The notes under the pieces: generated by a model
Database searches by the model: none
What the model was told of the DNA's origin: nothing
Seen by the model: the letters and a program-made list of their open reading frames with translations, nothing else
Made by a program: the position numbers and the translations under genes
Part shown: piece after piece, positions 37,557 through 47,172 of the stretch
How positions within the stretch are numbered: position 1 is the stretch's first letter
How the letters are laid out: every line of letters begins with the position of its first letter
From: an uncultured Prolixibacteraceae bacterium
GTDB taxonomy: Bacteria; Bacteroidota; Bacteroidia; Bacteroidales; Prolixibacteraceae
Reading direction: 5' to 3'
DNA length: 64,000 nt
Assembly (NCBI GenBank): GCA_937915865.1
Contig: CALGIG010000083.1
Location: 24,135-88,134 of the forward strand

Positions 37557-38480
37557 CTATTTCGTTTCTTCGAGTTTCATCATTCCCATCATTTGGTGAA
37601 TGGTTTTTTCCATTCCTTCGGTTGAACCATCAAGAAATATGACATTGCCTTTGCCGTTTTCGGCGAAATTTTTGATGGCTTCGGTCCACATCGAGAATAA
37701 CAGGAATGAGGTATCCAGATCGGCATCGGCCATTTCTTTAGCCGCCGAAGCCATACCTTTGGCTACTTCCTGGCGGAAAAGTGCGATACCTTGTCCGCGT
37801 TGCATAGCAGCTTCTTTTTCAGCAATTGCCGAAATTTTAATCGCGTTTCCCTCAGCTTCGGCAGCTTTTGTTTTAGTAATTAAAAGCGCCTGACCTTCGT
37901 TTTCGGCAGCAGCTTTCAGATTATTCGAAGCTACCACTTTAGCCATCGATTTAATAATTTCTTCGTCAAACGAAATATCGTTTAATTGGATATCAATCAT
38001 GTGATAACCCCATGCTTCCAATGTTCCATCGAGATGTGTTTTTACCTCCTGAACAATTTCAGTACGAAGGCCTAAAATTTCGGCTTGTTTTTTTGTGGCC
38101 ACGAAACTACGGATAGTGCCTTCAATTGTGCGAGTGAGGGCTTGGTTGAAATTGTTTTGGTCAACGAATTTGAACGCCACGTTTTTGATGGTTTCTTCCT
38201 CCTGGTTAATTACAGCATAAAGCAACATTGCTTTAAAATGAACATTGGCCTGATCTTGCGTAATAGCCTGGAATCCAAGTTCGACTGAACGGTTCTGGAT
38301 TGAAATTCGTTTATAAACATTTTCAATTAAAGGAATTCGAAAATTCAACCCGGGACTCATGATACGACGGTATTTACCAAAAATGGTTATGACCGCTATA
38401 CTTCCCTGGTTTACTGTAACAAATCCTGATAAAAAAATGAGCACAACGAGTGCTCCAACAACTGCTAATGCAATTTCCAT
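37557..38480 (-). CDS. SPFH/Band 7 (stomatin-like) membrane protein
   Basis: 307 aa. One N-terminal membrane helix (residues 1-22) is followed by an SPFH domain (VNQGSIAVITIFGKYRRIMS, PGLNFRIPLIENV) and a long Ala/Glu-rich helix (KAAAENEGQALLITKTKAAE) typical for oligomerisation. SPFH proteins form membrane microdomain scaffolds. It stands upstream of the lipoprotein and the YgiC-like ligase and is likely the first gene of a three-gene unit. Confidence 0.9.
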   Translation of the reverse strand: MEIALAVVGALVVLIFLSGFVTVNQGSIAVITIFGKYRRIMSPGLNFRIPLIENVYKRISIQNRSVELGFQAITQDQANVHFKAMLLYAVINQEEETIKNVAFKFVDQNNFNQALTRTIEGTIRSFVATKKQAEILGLRTEIVQEVKTHLDGTLEAWGYHMIDIQLNDISFDEEIIKSMAKVVASNNLKAAAENEGQALLITKTKAAEAEGNAIKISAIAEKEAAMQRGQGIALFRQEVAKGMASAAKEMADADLDTSFLLFSMWTEAIKNFAENGKGNVIFLDGSTEGMEKTIHQMMGMMKLEETK

Positions 38481-38768
38481 AATAATAAGTTTTAGTTTTT
38501 TGATGTGGTAAAATTATGATATGACAAGTGCTCGGTATACAAAAACAAGGTAAGCTCATGCTTTTTGCCGCTGAATGACGTTATCTTAGGATTAATGATT
38601 GAATTATTGGAGGTGATTTGCATGAAACGAAAGATATTTATTTGTCCAAATTTAAATCATCTATTTGTCATTTTATGTAAACTTTTTTGTTTTTAATTCT
38701 TTTCTGTTTCAATATTTTCTCTTTACGTTTTGTATTTTCGTAATTAACCTTTTTTTGAAAACCGAGTT

Positions 38769-39227
38769 ATGGAAATGGAACTAGATCAACAGTTTATAAT
38801 TCGTGCAGCCACAAAAAATGATTTTCAGCAATTGGTTGGGTTATTTTTAGAGTTTGCTACTTTCGAGAATTTGCAGTATCGAATGATTAATTCGTTAGAG
38901 CAAATGTTGAAAGAGCAAGAGTTTTTCAATGGATTTGTAGCTGTTTTATCTGATGGGCAAATTGTTGGTTATGCAACCTGGTTCTTCACTTATTACACAT
39001 TTACCGGTAAGGCCATGTATATGGACGATCTTTACATTACACCTGATTGGCGGGGTAAAGGGTTAGGATCGTTACTTATTAAGCAAGTGATTACCAAAGC
39101 TAAAGAAACCAATTGTAATAAATTGCGCTGGCAGGTTTCTGAGTGGAACGGCCCTGCGATTGCATTTTATAAGCAGTTGGGTGCCGAAATTGATGAGGTG
39201 GAGCGAAATTGTAATCTTGATTTATAA
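38769..39227 (+). CDS. GNAT family N-acetyltransferase
   Basis: 152 aa with the GNAT fold: IIRAATKNDFQQLVGLF at the N-terminus, then MYMDDLYITPDWRGKGLGS (acetyl-CoA-binding loop R-G-x-G-x-G), then the C-terminal WNGPAIAFYKQLGAE. It is close to the diamine/spermidine-type N-acetyltransferases (PaiA/SSAT-like), but the substrate is not determined. A second Met two codons in is an alternative start. A -7-like box TATTTTCG lies at 38733-38740. Confidence 0.88.
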   Translation: MEMELDQQFIIRAATKNDFQQLVGLFLEFATFENLQYRMINSLEQMLKEQEFFNGFVAVLSDGQIVGYATWFFTYYTFTGKAMYMDDLYITPDWRGKGLGSLLIKQVITKAKETNCNKLRWQVSEWNGPAIAFYKQLGAEIDEVERNCNLDL

Positions 39228-39302
39228 TCTTCGGTGAGGTAAAGAGGTAATGTTTATTTGTTAAATTATTATCTTTCGACATATTTATAAACCAACAATG
39301 CC

Positions 39303-41978
39303 ATGTGGACCAAAAAAATTAATTTTCTGTTTGCCGGAATTGCTTTAAGCCTTTACTCGTTTGCGCAAATCGTTCAACCGGTTAATCTTCAATGTGAATA
39401 TTTGAAAAACCCTATAGGGCTTGACACTTCAGCCCCTCGTTTGCTTTGGCAAATGGATGATAACCGGAATGGCGCTTTCCAATCGGCATATCAGGTTGTT
39501 GTCGGTATTGACTCTGTTAAAGTTGCTTTGGGTCAAGGCGATTATTGGGATTCTGGTAAAATTAATGGTTCAGTGAGACTGATAAGTTATGCCGGAAAAT
39601 CATTACAACCGTTTACCAAATATTACTGGACCGTGGCCTTATGGGATAAGGATCAACATAAGACAAATTTGGCGCCTGTAGCTAGTTTCGAAACCGGAAT
39701 GATGCAAATTAGCAATTGGAAAGGAGAATGGATTTCCGATTCGAAGGATGTAAAATTGCAACCTGCCCCTTATTTCCGTAAAGAATTTCATCCTTCGGGA
39801 AAAGTTAAAAGCGCCCGTTTATACATTGCCGCAGCTGGTTTGTACGAGCTTTCCATCAACGGGAAACGTGTTGGAGATCATCGGCTTGACCCCATGTATA
39901 CCCGTTTCGACAGACGTACTTTATATGTGACTTATGATGTGACTTCAATGGTGAATTCTTCTGATGTTGTTCTGGGGGTTTTACTCGGAAATGGCTGGTA
40001 TAACCATCAATCCACAGCAGTATGGTATTTTGATAAAGCGCCATGGAGAGATCGTCCTAAATTTTGCCTCGATTTGCGAATTAGTTATCAGGATGGACAT
40101 CAGGATATTATAAAATCTGGAACCGATTGGAAAACTTCACTCAGCCCAATCATTTTTAATAGTATTTATACAGCAGAACACCACGATGCCCGCTTAAATC
40201 AGCCTGGTTGGGATAAACCCGGATTTGACGATTCGAAGTGGAAAAATACCATTCAGGTAAATGCACCGTCGCAAAATATTGTGGCACAGCAAATACAACC
40301 TATCAGGTTTGTAGAAGAACTGAGCCCGGTAAAAGTAACCAAACTTGCCGATAGGAAATGGGTTTACGATTTAGGCCGGAATATTTCTGGAATTAGCCAG
40401 ATTAGTGTGAAAGGCGTAAAAGGAACCGAAATCAGGTTGAAACATGGAGAACGGTTGAACTCAGATGGTTCGGTTGACCAATCGAATATAGATGTGCATT
40501 ACCGTCCAACCGACGACAAAGATCCTTTCCAGACTGATATTTATATTTTGAATGGGGAAGGAGAGGAGACATTCTGGCCGCACTTCAATTATAAAGGGTT
40601 TCAGTATGTCGAAGTTACAAGCGATAATCCTATCGAAATAATTAAGCTGACCGGATATTTTATGCACAGTGATGTTCCTCCAATCGGGAATGTAGTCAGC
40701 TCGAACCAGGTACTGAATAAAATCTGGAAAGCCACAAATGTTTCTTATTTGTCAAATCTTCAGGGTTATCCAACCGACTGTCCGCAGCGTGAGAAGAATG
40801 GATGGACAGGCGATGCACACATTGCCAGTGAAACTGGATTGTACAATTTCGATGGAATTACTGTTTACGAAAAATGGCTGGCCGATCATCGCGATGAGCA
40901 ACAGCCTAACGGTGTTTTGCCTGCTATTGTACCTACAAGTGGTTGGGGGTATACCTGGGCTAACGGGCCTGATTGGACAAGTACCATCGCAATTATTCCA
41001 TGGAATGTTTACTTATTTTATGGCGACTCGAAACTTCTTGCTGATTGTTATCCGAACCTGAAACGGTATGTGGATCACATTACAGATATTAGCCCCAATG
41101 GAATTACCGATTGGGGATTGGGTGATTGGGTGCCGGTAAAATCAAAAGCTCCTAAAGAATTGACATCTTCAATTTATTATTTTGTTGATGCTTCCATTTT
41201 GGCCAAAGCAGCTAAAATATTTGGGAAAGGGGTAGATGAACTAAAGTATTCGGTTTTAGCTAATAAAATTGCTGAAGCTATTAATGAAAAATACCTGAAC
41301 CAGGATACGGGTATTTATGGTCAAGGTTTACAAACTGAGCTGAGCGCTCCGCTCATGTGGGGAATTGTTCCTCAAGAATTAAAGGCCAAAGTTGCAGCTA
41401 ATCTGGCACAACGTGTAATTGCCGATAATAAACATCTGGACGTTGGTTTATTGGGTACAAAAACTATTCTGAATGCGCTTAGCGAAAATGGTTATGCCGA
41501 TTTGGCTTACGAAGTTGCTGCCCAACAGGATTTTCCGTCGTGGGGATGGTGGATTGTGCATGGAGCAACTTCACTTTACGAAAATTGGCCAATTGATGCA
41601 AAAAGTGATATTTCGCTTAACCATATCATGTTTGGTGAAATTGGAGCCTGGTATTATAAAGCGCTTGGAGGGATAAAGCCCGATGCTTCCAATCCTGGAT
41701 TTAAGAATATACTTCTGGAGCCTCACTTTGTAAAAGGGTTAAATTCATTCCAGTTTAGCCATAAAGGACCTTATGGAGAGATTCAGTCGGTTTGGAAACG
41801 GGAAGGAAAGAAAATCATTTATCAGGTTGTGATTCCTGCAAATAGTTCTGCAACATTAAAGCTGGCAGGTACTGAAATTAGAAGCAACAACAAAATTGTT
41901 TACCAGAAAGCAAAATCGAATAATACTGATTATATCACCAATTTGCCTGCTGGTATATATGAATATATCATTCAATAG
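39303..41978 (+). CDS. Alpha-L-rhamnosidase, GH78
   Basis: 891 aa secreted enzyme with a signal peptide (residues 1-21, ending SFA). It has an N-terminal Ig-like domain (NLQCEYLKNPIGLDTSAPRL), the carbohydrate-binding beta domain, the (alpha/alpha)6 catalytic domain and a C-terminal beta-sandwich. Catalytic residues fit GH78: D492, E497 and D504 in TDCPQREKNGWTGDA, with the same spacing as D567, E572 and D579 of Bacillus RhaB, and E760 in SLYENW. It removes terminal L-rhamnose from plant or bacterial polysaccharide. No SusC/SusD pair is near, so it is not in a complete PUL here. Confidence 0.95.
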   Translation: MWTKKINFLFAGIALSLYSFAQIVQPVNLQCEYLKNPIGLDTSAPRLLWQMDDNRNGAFQSAYQVVVGIDSVKVALGQGDYWDSGKINGSVRLISYAGKSLQPFTKYYWTVALWDKDQHKTNLAPVASFETGMMQISNWKGEWISDSKDVKLQPAPYFRKEFHPSGKVKSARLYIAAAGLYELSINGKRVGDHRLDPMYTRFDRRTLYVTYDVTSMVNSSDVVLGVLLGNGWYNHQSTAVWYFDKAPWRDRPKFCLDLRISYQDGHQDIIKSGTDWKTSLSPIIFNSIYTAEHHDARLNQPGWDKPGFDDSKWKNTIQVNAPSQNIVAQQIQPIRFVEELSPVKVTKLADRKWVYDLGRNISGISQISVKGVKGTEIRLKHGERLNSDGSVDQSNIDVHYRPTDDKDPFQTDIYILNGEGEETFWPHFNYKGFQYVEVTSDNPIEIIKLTGYFMHSDVPPIGNVVSSNQVLNKIWKATNVSYLSNLQGYPTDCPQREKNGWTGDAHIASETGLYNFDGITVYEKWLADHRDEQQPNGVLPAIVPTSGWGYTWANGPDWTSTIAIIPWNVYLFYGDSKLLADCYPNLKRYVDHITDISPNGITDWGLGDWVPVKSKAPKELTSSIYYFVDASILAKAAKIFGKGVDELKYSVLANKIAEAINEKYLNQDTGIYGQGLQTELSAPLMWGIVPQELKAKVAANLAQRVIADNKHLDVGLLGTKTILNALSENGYADLAYEVAAQQDFPSWGWWIVHGATSLYENWPIDAKSDISLNHIMFGEIGAWYYKALGGIKPDASNPGFKNILLEPHFVKGLNSFQFSHKGPYGEIQSVWKREGKKIIYQVVIPANSSATLKLAGTEIRSNNKIVYQKAKSNNTDYITNLPAGIYEYIIQ

Positions 41979-41993
41979 ACTGCTGGTTTCATT

Positions 41994-42022
41994 ACTGGTT
42001 TCACCCCCGAGGTGAAACCAGT
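41994..42022. terminator. Bidirectional hairpin between GH78 gene and topB
   Basis: ACTGGTTTCACC (41994-42005), loop CCCGA, GGTGAAACCAGT (42011-42022): a perfect 12-bp stem between convergent genes. Confidence 0.7.
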
Positions 42023-42035
42023 ACATTACATTTGT

Positions 42036-44399
42036 TTATTTCTCCTGAAACTCAACCTGAAAATGGTTATTAAACCTGAAAAAACCCGTAACTTTCTTTC
42101 CTTCAGACGTAATTGTAAATGTACGGGTTTGACCTTTTAATACAAGTTGAGAAAGATGGCTTTCATTTAGTGGTTTTCCTTGTAATTCAAACGGAATGCG
42201 CAGCTTGCAACCTCCCTTATAATTGGTACATCCGTATGCAGTATTTCCTCTCACAATTTCTCCGGTTTTGCATGATGGGCAAATCAGTTTTTCCGGTTCA
42301 GCCTCAGCAAAACTAACATTAAAATTGTCGGTTAGTTCGAGGAACCCGTCAACCGAATCGTCGCCCTGTTTGAATCCCTTAATCAGAGTGGTTTTCCCTT
42401 TTTCAACCAGCCTTTTGATTTGCGAATCAGTCAGCTTTTTGCCCATAATTTCGAATGGGACCACAAATTTGCAGCCGTTCTTCCACTCAGAGCATCCCCA
42501 GGCACTTTTGCCTTTCAGAAGAATTCCTTTTTTGCAGGAAGGGCAGGTTGTTTCTTTAGGTATATCGGGCTCTGGCTTTTCTTTTTTTGCAATTTTTTCA
42601 GTTTCAGCCACTTCCTCGGGAGCTAGAGCAATTGCTTTGCGGGGCGAGCGTTTCACCTGATCAACTACCTCGATAACCATTTGTTTCATTTCGTCCATGA
42701 ATAAGGCGACATCATACTGCCCGAGTTCTATCAGGCGCAGTTTCTTTTCCCACTGTCCTGTTAATTCCGCCGATTTTAGTAACTCATTTTCAATGGTGTC
42801 AATCAAATCGATTCCGGTTTGCGTGGCTACCAGTCGTTTTCCTTCTTTGCGGACATAGCGGCGTTTAAAAAGTGTTTCAATGATGTTGGCCCTTGTTGAT
42901 GGCCTACCGATACCATTTTCTTTCATCAACTCGCGCAGCTCTTCGTCGTCAACCGTTTTTCCTGCAGTTTCCATGGCTCGGAGTAGTGTGGCCTCTGTCA
43001 GGTATTTGGGCGGCTGTGTTTGTTTTTCGAGAAGTCCTGGTTCATGAGGACCATGTTCCCCGGCAACGAATACCGGAAGAATGTTTTCGTCGTTTTGTAC
43101 CGGATTTTTATCGTTTGCATAAATGGCTCGCCAGCCTGGCGACAGAATTTGTTTCCCGGTAGCTTTAAAGTCGTGTGCCCCGGCTTTTGCTTCAACAATG
43201 GTGTTGGCTACTTTACAATCGGGATAAAAAACTGCGATAAACCGTTTGGCAATCATGTCAAAAACCTGGCGTTCGCTGTTGTTTAAATCCATACGCATTT
43301 GCCCTGTTGGAATTATGGCGTGATGGTCGGTAATTTTCGAATTATCAAATACCTTTTTTGTTTTAGGTATCTGTTTTTCCTGAAGTAGCGGTGCTGTAAT
43401 TGTTTCATATCCTTTCATGTTTTTTAGTATTCCTGGCACTTTGGGATAAATATCGTCGGAAAGATAAGTCGTGTCGACGCGGGGATAAGTGGTCATTTTC
43501 TTTTCGTACAACGACTGAATGGTGCGCAAGGTGTCTTCAGCGCTCATGCCATATTTCCGGTTGCACTCAACCTGGAGCGAAGTGAGGTCGAATAGGCGTG
43601 GCGGTTGTTCTGTTCCGTTTTTTGTTTCGATTTTTCCGATTTCGAATTCGTGCCGGCTTATTTCTTCTAAAACATGAGCAGCGTCTTCCCGATTTTGAAA
43701 TCTGCCGGAGGCGGCAGAAAATGTAGCTTCCCGATAAATTGTTTTGATTTCAAAGTACGGTTCGGGTTTGAATGAATCAATTTCTTTTTGGCGGGCAACA
43801 ATGATGGCTAGGGTCGGAGTTTGCACTCGTCCGATGGATAAAACCTGTTTGTTTTGCCCATATTTTAAAGTGTACAAACGGGTAGCATTCATGCCTAACA
43901 GCCAGTCGCCTATGGCACGGGCGCTTCCGGCAGCATAAAGATTATCGAATTTTTCAGCAGGTAATAATTTTTGAAAACCCTCTCGAATAGCTTCTTCTGT
44001 AAGCGATGAAATCCACAACCTTTTAACCGGCACATTACATTTGGCTTTCGACATCACCCAGCGTTGAATCAGCTCTCCTTCCTGGCCGGCATCACCGCAA
44101 TTGATCACCTCTTCGGCTTCCTGAATCAATTTTTCGAGAATGGCGAATTGCTTTTTTACGCCCTCATCTTCGATCACTTTGATACCAAATTTGGGTGGAA
44201 TCATGGGCAATTCGCGCATGTTCCAGAATTTCCAGCGTTCGGTGTAATCGTTGGGCTCTTTCAGGGTACACAAGTGCCCGAATGTCCAGCTAACCCAATA
44301 TCCGTTTCCTTCAAAGTAGCCGTCGCGGCGTGTTTTTGCGCCAATAATTTGCGCCAGTTCTTTCGCTACGCTAGGCTTTTCAGCAATACAAAGTTTCAT
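42036..44399 (-). CDS. topB: DNA topoisomerase III (type IA) with C-terminal zinc-ribbon repeats
   Basis: 787 aa, longer than E. coli TopB (653). The Toprim domain (MKLCIAEKPSVAKELA, then NCGDAGQEGELIQRW) and the catalytic tyrosine in TTYPRVDTTYL (around residue 302) are present. The tail has two repeated C-x2-C...C domains (TCPSCKKGILLKGKSAWGCS and ICPSCKTGEIVRGNTAYGCT) with DNA-binding roles in the family. Decatenates and removes supercoils. Chromosomal Bacteroidota and conjugative-element TopB copies exist. No mobilisation genes lie beside this one. Confidence 0.93.
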   Translation of the reverse strand: MKLCIAEKPSVAKELAQIIGAKTRRDGYFEGNGYWVSWTFGHLCTLKEPNDYTERWKFWNMRELPMIPPKFGIKVIEDEGVKKQFAILEKLIQEAEEVINCGDAGQEGELIQRWVMSKAKCNVPVKRLWISSLTEEAIREGFQKLLPAEKFDNLYAAGSARAIGDWLLGMNATRLYTLKYGQNKQVLSIGRVQTPTLAIIVARQKEIDSFKPEPYFEIKTIYREATFSAASGRFQNREDAAHVLEEISRHEFEIGKIETKNGTEQPPRLFDLTSLQVECNRKYGMSAEDTLRTIQSLYEKKMTTYPRVDTTYLSDDIYPKVPGILKNMKGYETITAPLLQEKQIPKTKKVFDNSKITDHHAIIPTGQMRMDLNNSERQVFDMIAKRFIAVFYPDCKVANTIVEAKAGAHDFKATGKQILSPGWRAIYANDKNPVQNDENILPVFVAGEHGPHEPGLLEKQTQPPKYLTEATLLRAMETAGKTVDDEELRELMKENGIGRPSTRANIIETLFKRRYVRKEGKRLVATQTGIDLIDTIENELLKSAELTGQWEKKLRLIELGQYDVALFMDEMKQMVIEVVDQVKRSPRKAIALAPEEVAETEKIAKKEKPEPDIPKETTCPSCKKGILLKGKSAWGCSEWKNGCKFVVPFEIMGKKLTDSQIKRLVEKGKTTLIKGFKQGDDSVDGFLELTDNFNVSFAEAEPEKLICPSCKTGEIVRGNTAYGCTNYKGGCKLRIPFELQGKPLNESHLSQLVLKGQTRTFTITSEGKKVTGFFRFNNHFQVEFQEK

Positions 44400-44447
44400 G
44401 GGAGATTTATAAACGAGACCTGCGATATATGATTTTAAGAGGCTATA

Positions 44448-45104
44448 TTAAATATCTTCTATATTTTCGATCCATTTGTTGAATCTTGGACTTTTATTTC
44501 TTATCCGTTCTAATCCAATGGCTTCAGCGAAATAATGTCCATATAATACCTTATCATAGCCACTTATTATTCTTTTTAATCTATGTGAAGGAGAAGTCTC
44601 CGGATTATTGTTTATCATTTCCGGATTATCAGGATAATCTTTGAATGTTTGTTTCAATTCTCGAATTCCGACCAATTCATTTGCCGGTACTTGTTCATAA
44701 AATATTTCTATTTCATTGAAAAGTAAACCTTCAAATTCATGTAGTTGCATATATGGAATGAATCTGCGTCTAACTGAAGACTGAATGTCATTTTGCATAG
44801 CTTTTTCCAAAAAATCTATTTTAGAACTTTTATCTAAGATTTTTGATGATTCATCCCAGCATGGAAAATGATCTTTAGAATAAACCCCATAGTAATCAAT
44901 CAACGTTGTAACGAAGACATCCTTCTCCCGAAGATATGTTTCAATTTCTTTCTTAAGGATTCCCCATCGGACAATTCCTCCCATCGACCTTTTTATTAGC
45001 GGAGCTTGTATATAAATATTCCTTTTGATAAAGTATGATGCAAGAAGGGTCTTGCAAAATTCCCTCTCAGTTTCTCCTTCGCAAATAATTATGACCCTCT
45101 TCAT
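44448..45104 (-). CDS. DUF4276 Toprim-like protein, partner of the AAA ATPase
   Basis: 218 aa. The start VIIICEGETEREFCKTLL (E9) and TTLIDYYG (D70) match the Toprim-like metal site of DUF4276 proteins, and HEFEGLLF is a further family mark. Its ATG touches the stop codon of the upstream AAA gene with no gap, so the two are translationally linked. DUF4276/ABC-type ATPase pairs have been predicted as conflict or phage-defence modules (OLD/PARIS-like logic: ATPase sensor plus Toprim nuclease). Nuclease activity is inference. Confidence 0.82.
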   Translation of the reverse strand: MKRVIIICEGETEREFCKTLLASYFIKRNIYIQAPLIKRSMGGIVRWGILKKEIETYLREKDVFVTTLIDYYGVYSKDHFPCWDESSKILDKSSKIDFLEKAMQNDIQSSVRRRFIPYMQLHEFEGLLFNEIEIFYEQVPANELVGIRELKQTFKDYPDNPEMINNNPETSPSHRLKRIISGYDKVLYGHYFAEAIGLERIRNKSPRFNKWIENIEDI

Positions 45105-46172
45105 TTAACTAAAATTTGGTTGGCCACCTGTAATGATATTTCTTTTCCATAAATCGTCAATGGTGTAATCGTCAAGCCATTTTTGAAGGGATTTATTGTC
45201 AAGCCTTTCAAACACACTCTTGCCATTAATTTGATCAACTGTAATAATATTTTCTGGCAGAAAGTGACTGATTAAGTCGGTTGATTGTGTTGCTACAATA
45301 ACTTGGCACATCTTTGCTGAAACAGACTTAATCATACTTGCTAATTTGGCAATTGCAGCAGGATGAAGTCCCAATTCAGGTTCGTCAATTATAATAGTAT
45401 CAGGCAAAGTAGGTTGAAGGAAAAGAACAGTTAAAGCAATAAATCGAAGTGTTCCGTCTGAAAGATCATTAGCACCATAAATTACTTCACTATATTTATC
45501 TGTCCATTGTAATCTTATCAAATTTTCAGAATTAGGACTGAAATAGAAATCAGAAAAATATGGAGCTATAGATTGTATATTTTTAATGATGCGATTATAG
45601 ACAATTTTATTTTCCTTGTGAATATTATATAAAAAGGCTGCCAAATTCTTGCCATTTTCATAAAGGTAATAAGCATCATTTTCGATATGACTACTTTGCG
45701 CAAACGGTGAATTTGAACTGGTGTCATGAAAATGATACTTTCTGAATCCTTTTAAATATCTTATAACATACTTAGCTCTAAAATCATCAGTTGTTTTTAC
45801 TCGTGATTCTGTGTCGGAACGACTAATATCCCATCCTAGATTTCCCTTATAAATCAATCGTTCATCAGTAAATACAAAACCATCAGTACCAGATTCTAAT
45901 TTTGCATAATAGCCATTTGTACCATTATCAAACTCCATTTGGAAACAAATAGCGTTTGTATGTTTTTTGCCTTTGTACAGAAATTTATTTTCTCCACCAT
46001 TTAAAGCAATATAGTCATTGATTTTTCTATTAAAAACACGGTTCAGAAAGTCAAAGAAAGATATAAAGTTACTTTTACCACTGCCATTAGCACCAATTAA
46101 AATATTTATAGGTGCCAATTTAATACGAGTTGACTTGATAGATTTGTAACCATTAATTTCAATATAATCCAT
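45105..46172 (-). CDS. AAA-type (ABC/SMC-like) ATPase of a two-gene module
   Basis: 355 aa. Walker A is GANGSGKSN (residues 27-35), the ABC-like signature is LSDGTLRFIAL, and Walker B is IIIDEPELGLHP near residue 260, followed by ATQSTDLI. The N-terminus reads IEINGYKSIKSTRIKL. This is the AAA_21/OLD-type single-cassette ATPase group. It precedes the DUF4276 gene without a gap and has its own promoter. Its closest named analogues include the ATPase of PARIS and other two-gene defence systems. No such system is named with confidence here. Confidence 0.85.
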   Translation of the reverse strand: MDYIEINGYKSIKSTRIKLAPINILIGANGSGKSNFISFFDFLNRVFNRKINDYIALNGGENKFLYKGKKHTNAICFQMEFDNGTNGYYAKLESGTDGFVFTDERLIYKGNLGWDISRSDTESRVKTTDDFRAKYVIRYLKGFRKYHFHDTSSNSPFAQSSHIENDAYYLYENGKNLAAFLYNIHKENKIVYNRIIKNIQSIAPYFSDFYFSPNSENLIRLQWTDKYSEVIYGANDLSDGTLRFIALTVLFLQPTLPDTIIIDEPELGLHPAAIAKLASMIKSVSAKMCQVIVATQSTDLISHFLPENIITVDQINGKSVFERLDNKSLQKWLDDYTIDDLWKRNIITGGQPNFS

Positions 46173-46194
46173 ATCACTTTTTTGTAACTATTGA

Positions 46195-46220
46195 CAAATA
46201 TAACTAGTTTTCACAGTCAA
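46195..46220 (-). promoter_or_regulatory. Promoter of the ATPase-DUF4276 operon
   Basis: The minus strand reads TATATTTG (-7, 46195-46202) with TTGACT (-33, 46215-46220). It lies 23 bp upstream of the ATPase start. Confidence 0.65.
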
Positions 46221-46230
46221 ATGCACCCAT

Positions 46231-47070
46231 TTATTCAGAAACCAACAGCTTAATCCCTTTTTCTTCCAGAGAGATTAGTCGTTGTTTGTACAATGCGCCA
46301 ACCGCTGCTTTAAAGTTCTTTTTGCTGACTTTAAATACTTTATATATTTCTTCGGGTGAACTTTTATCGGTAAATGGCAAAAAGCCATTGTTTTGCTTTA
46401 GTTTAACAATGATAAGATTGGCTAATTCACCAATTTTTTCGTATCCAATTTTATCCAGACGAAGATCAATCTTTCCGTCGGGCCTTATTTTTTTAATGTA
46501 ACCTTTAATACGGTCACCCGAATTTAACGCTTGAAAAATTTCGTTTCGGTATAAAACACCAATGTGGCTGTTATCGATAATAGCATTGTATCCCAAGTCG
46601 GTTTCGTTGATGATGATTAAATCAACTTCTTCATTTTCATCGTAATCAACAGGAACATTATCGAGGTAGCTTTCAATCTTCGATGAAGCTGCGATGCGTT
46701 TGGTATTGGTGTCGAGGTAAACGTAAACCAGGTATTTTTCACCCACTTCCATGGGTTTGCGCTGCTCGCGGAAGGGAACAAACAAATCTTTGGGTAATCC
46801 CCAATTGAGGAATGCGCCAACCGAAGTTACCGATATTACTTCGAGCAATGCAAATTCTTCCACCTGAGCCAATGGTTTTTCGATGGTGGCAATCAAACGG
46901 TCTTCCGAATCGAGGTATATGAATGCCTCAATGTAATCGCCCAACATGGTGCCTTCCGAAACATAGCGTTTGGGCATCAAAATTTCGCCCAGTTCGCCGC
47001 CGTCGAGGTAAATACCAAAGTCGAGCTCTTTTAGTACTTCCAGATTATTTATTTTTCCTATTTGTGCCAT
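46231..47070 (-). CDS. CvfB-like S1-domain RNA-binding protein
   Basis: 279 aa. Three S1-like domains (first GKINNLEVLKELDFGIYLDG, second LEVISVTSVGAFLNWGLP, third YNAIIDNSHIGVLYRNE) and a C-terminal winged helix (SPEEIYKVFKVSKKNFKAAV) match CvfB/YitL. Family members affect virulence gene expression and transcript stability in Gram-positives. The role in this phylum is not known to me. Confidence 0.9.
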   Translation of the reverse strand: MAQIGKINNLEVLKELDFGIYLDGGELGEILMPKRYVSEGTMLGDYIEAFIYLDSEDRLIATIEKPLAQVEEFALLEVISVTSVGAFLNWGLPKDLFVPFREQRKPMEVGEKYLVYVYLDTNTKRIAASSKIESYLDNVPVDYDENEEVDLIIINETDLGYNAIIDNSHIGVLYRNEIFQALNSGDRIKGYIKKIRPDGKIDLRLDKIGYEKIGELANLIIVKLKQNNGFLPFTDKSSPEEIYKVFKVSKKNFKAAVGALYKQRLISLEEKGIKLLVSE

Positions 47071-47172
47071 AGTCTTAGTTTCAAGTTCAAAGTTTCAAGT
47101 TTCAGGTTGAGTCCGCAATTCAAATGTTGCAGATATTCTTTGCCGTCTGTTTAGCTGACGGGCCGCTGCCAA

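Noticed and set aside
39303..41978. A polysaccharide utilisation locus around the GH78 enzyme
   Set aside because: No SusC/SusD, sensor or other glycoside hydrolase gene is nearby.
42036..44399. topB as part of an integrated conjugative element
   Set aside because: No tra, mob or relaxase genes are in the window; the gene sits among chromosomal genes.
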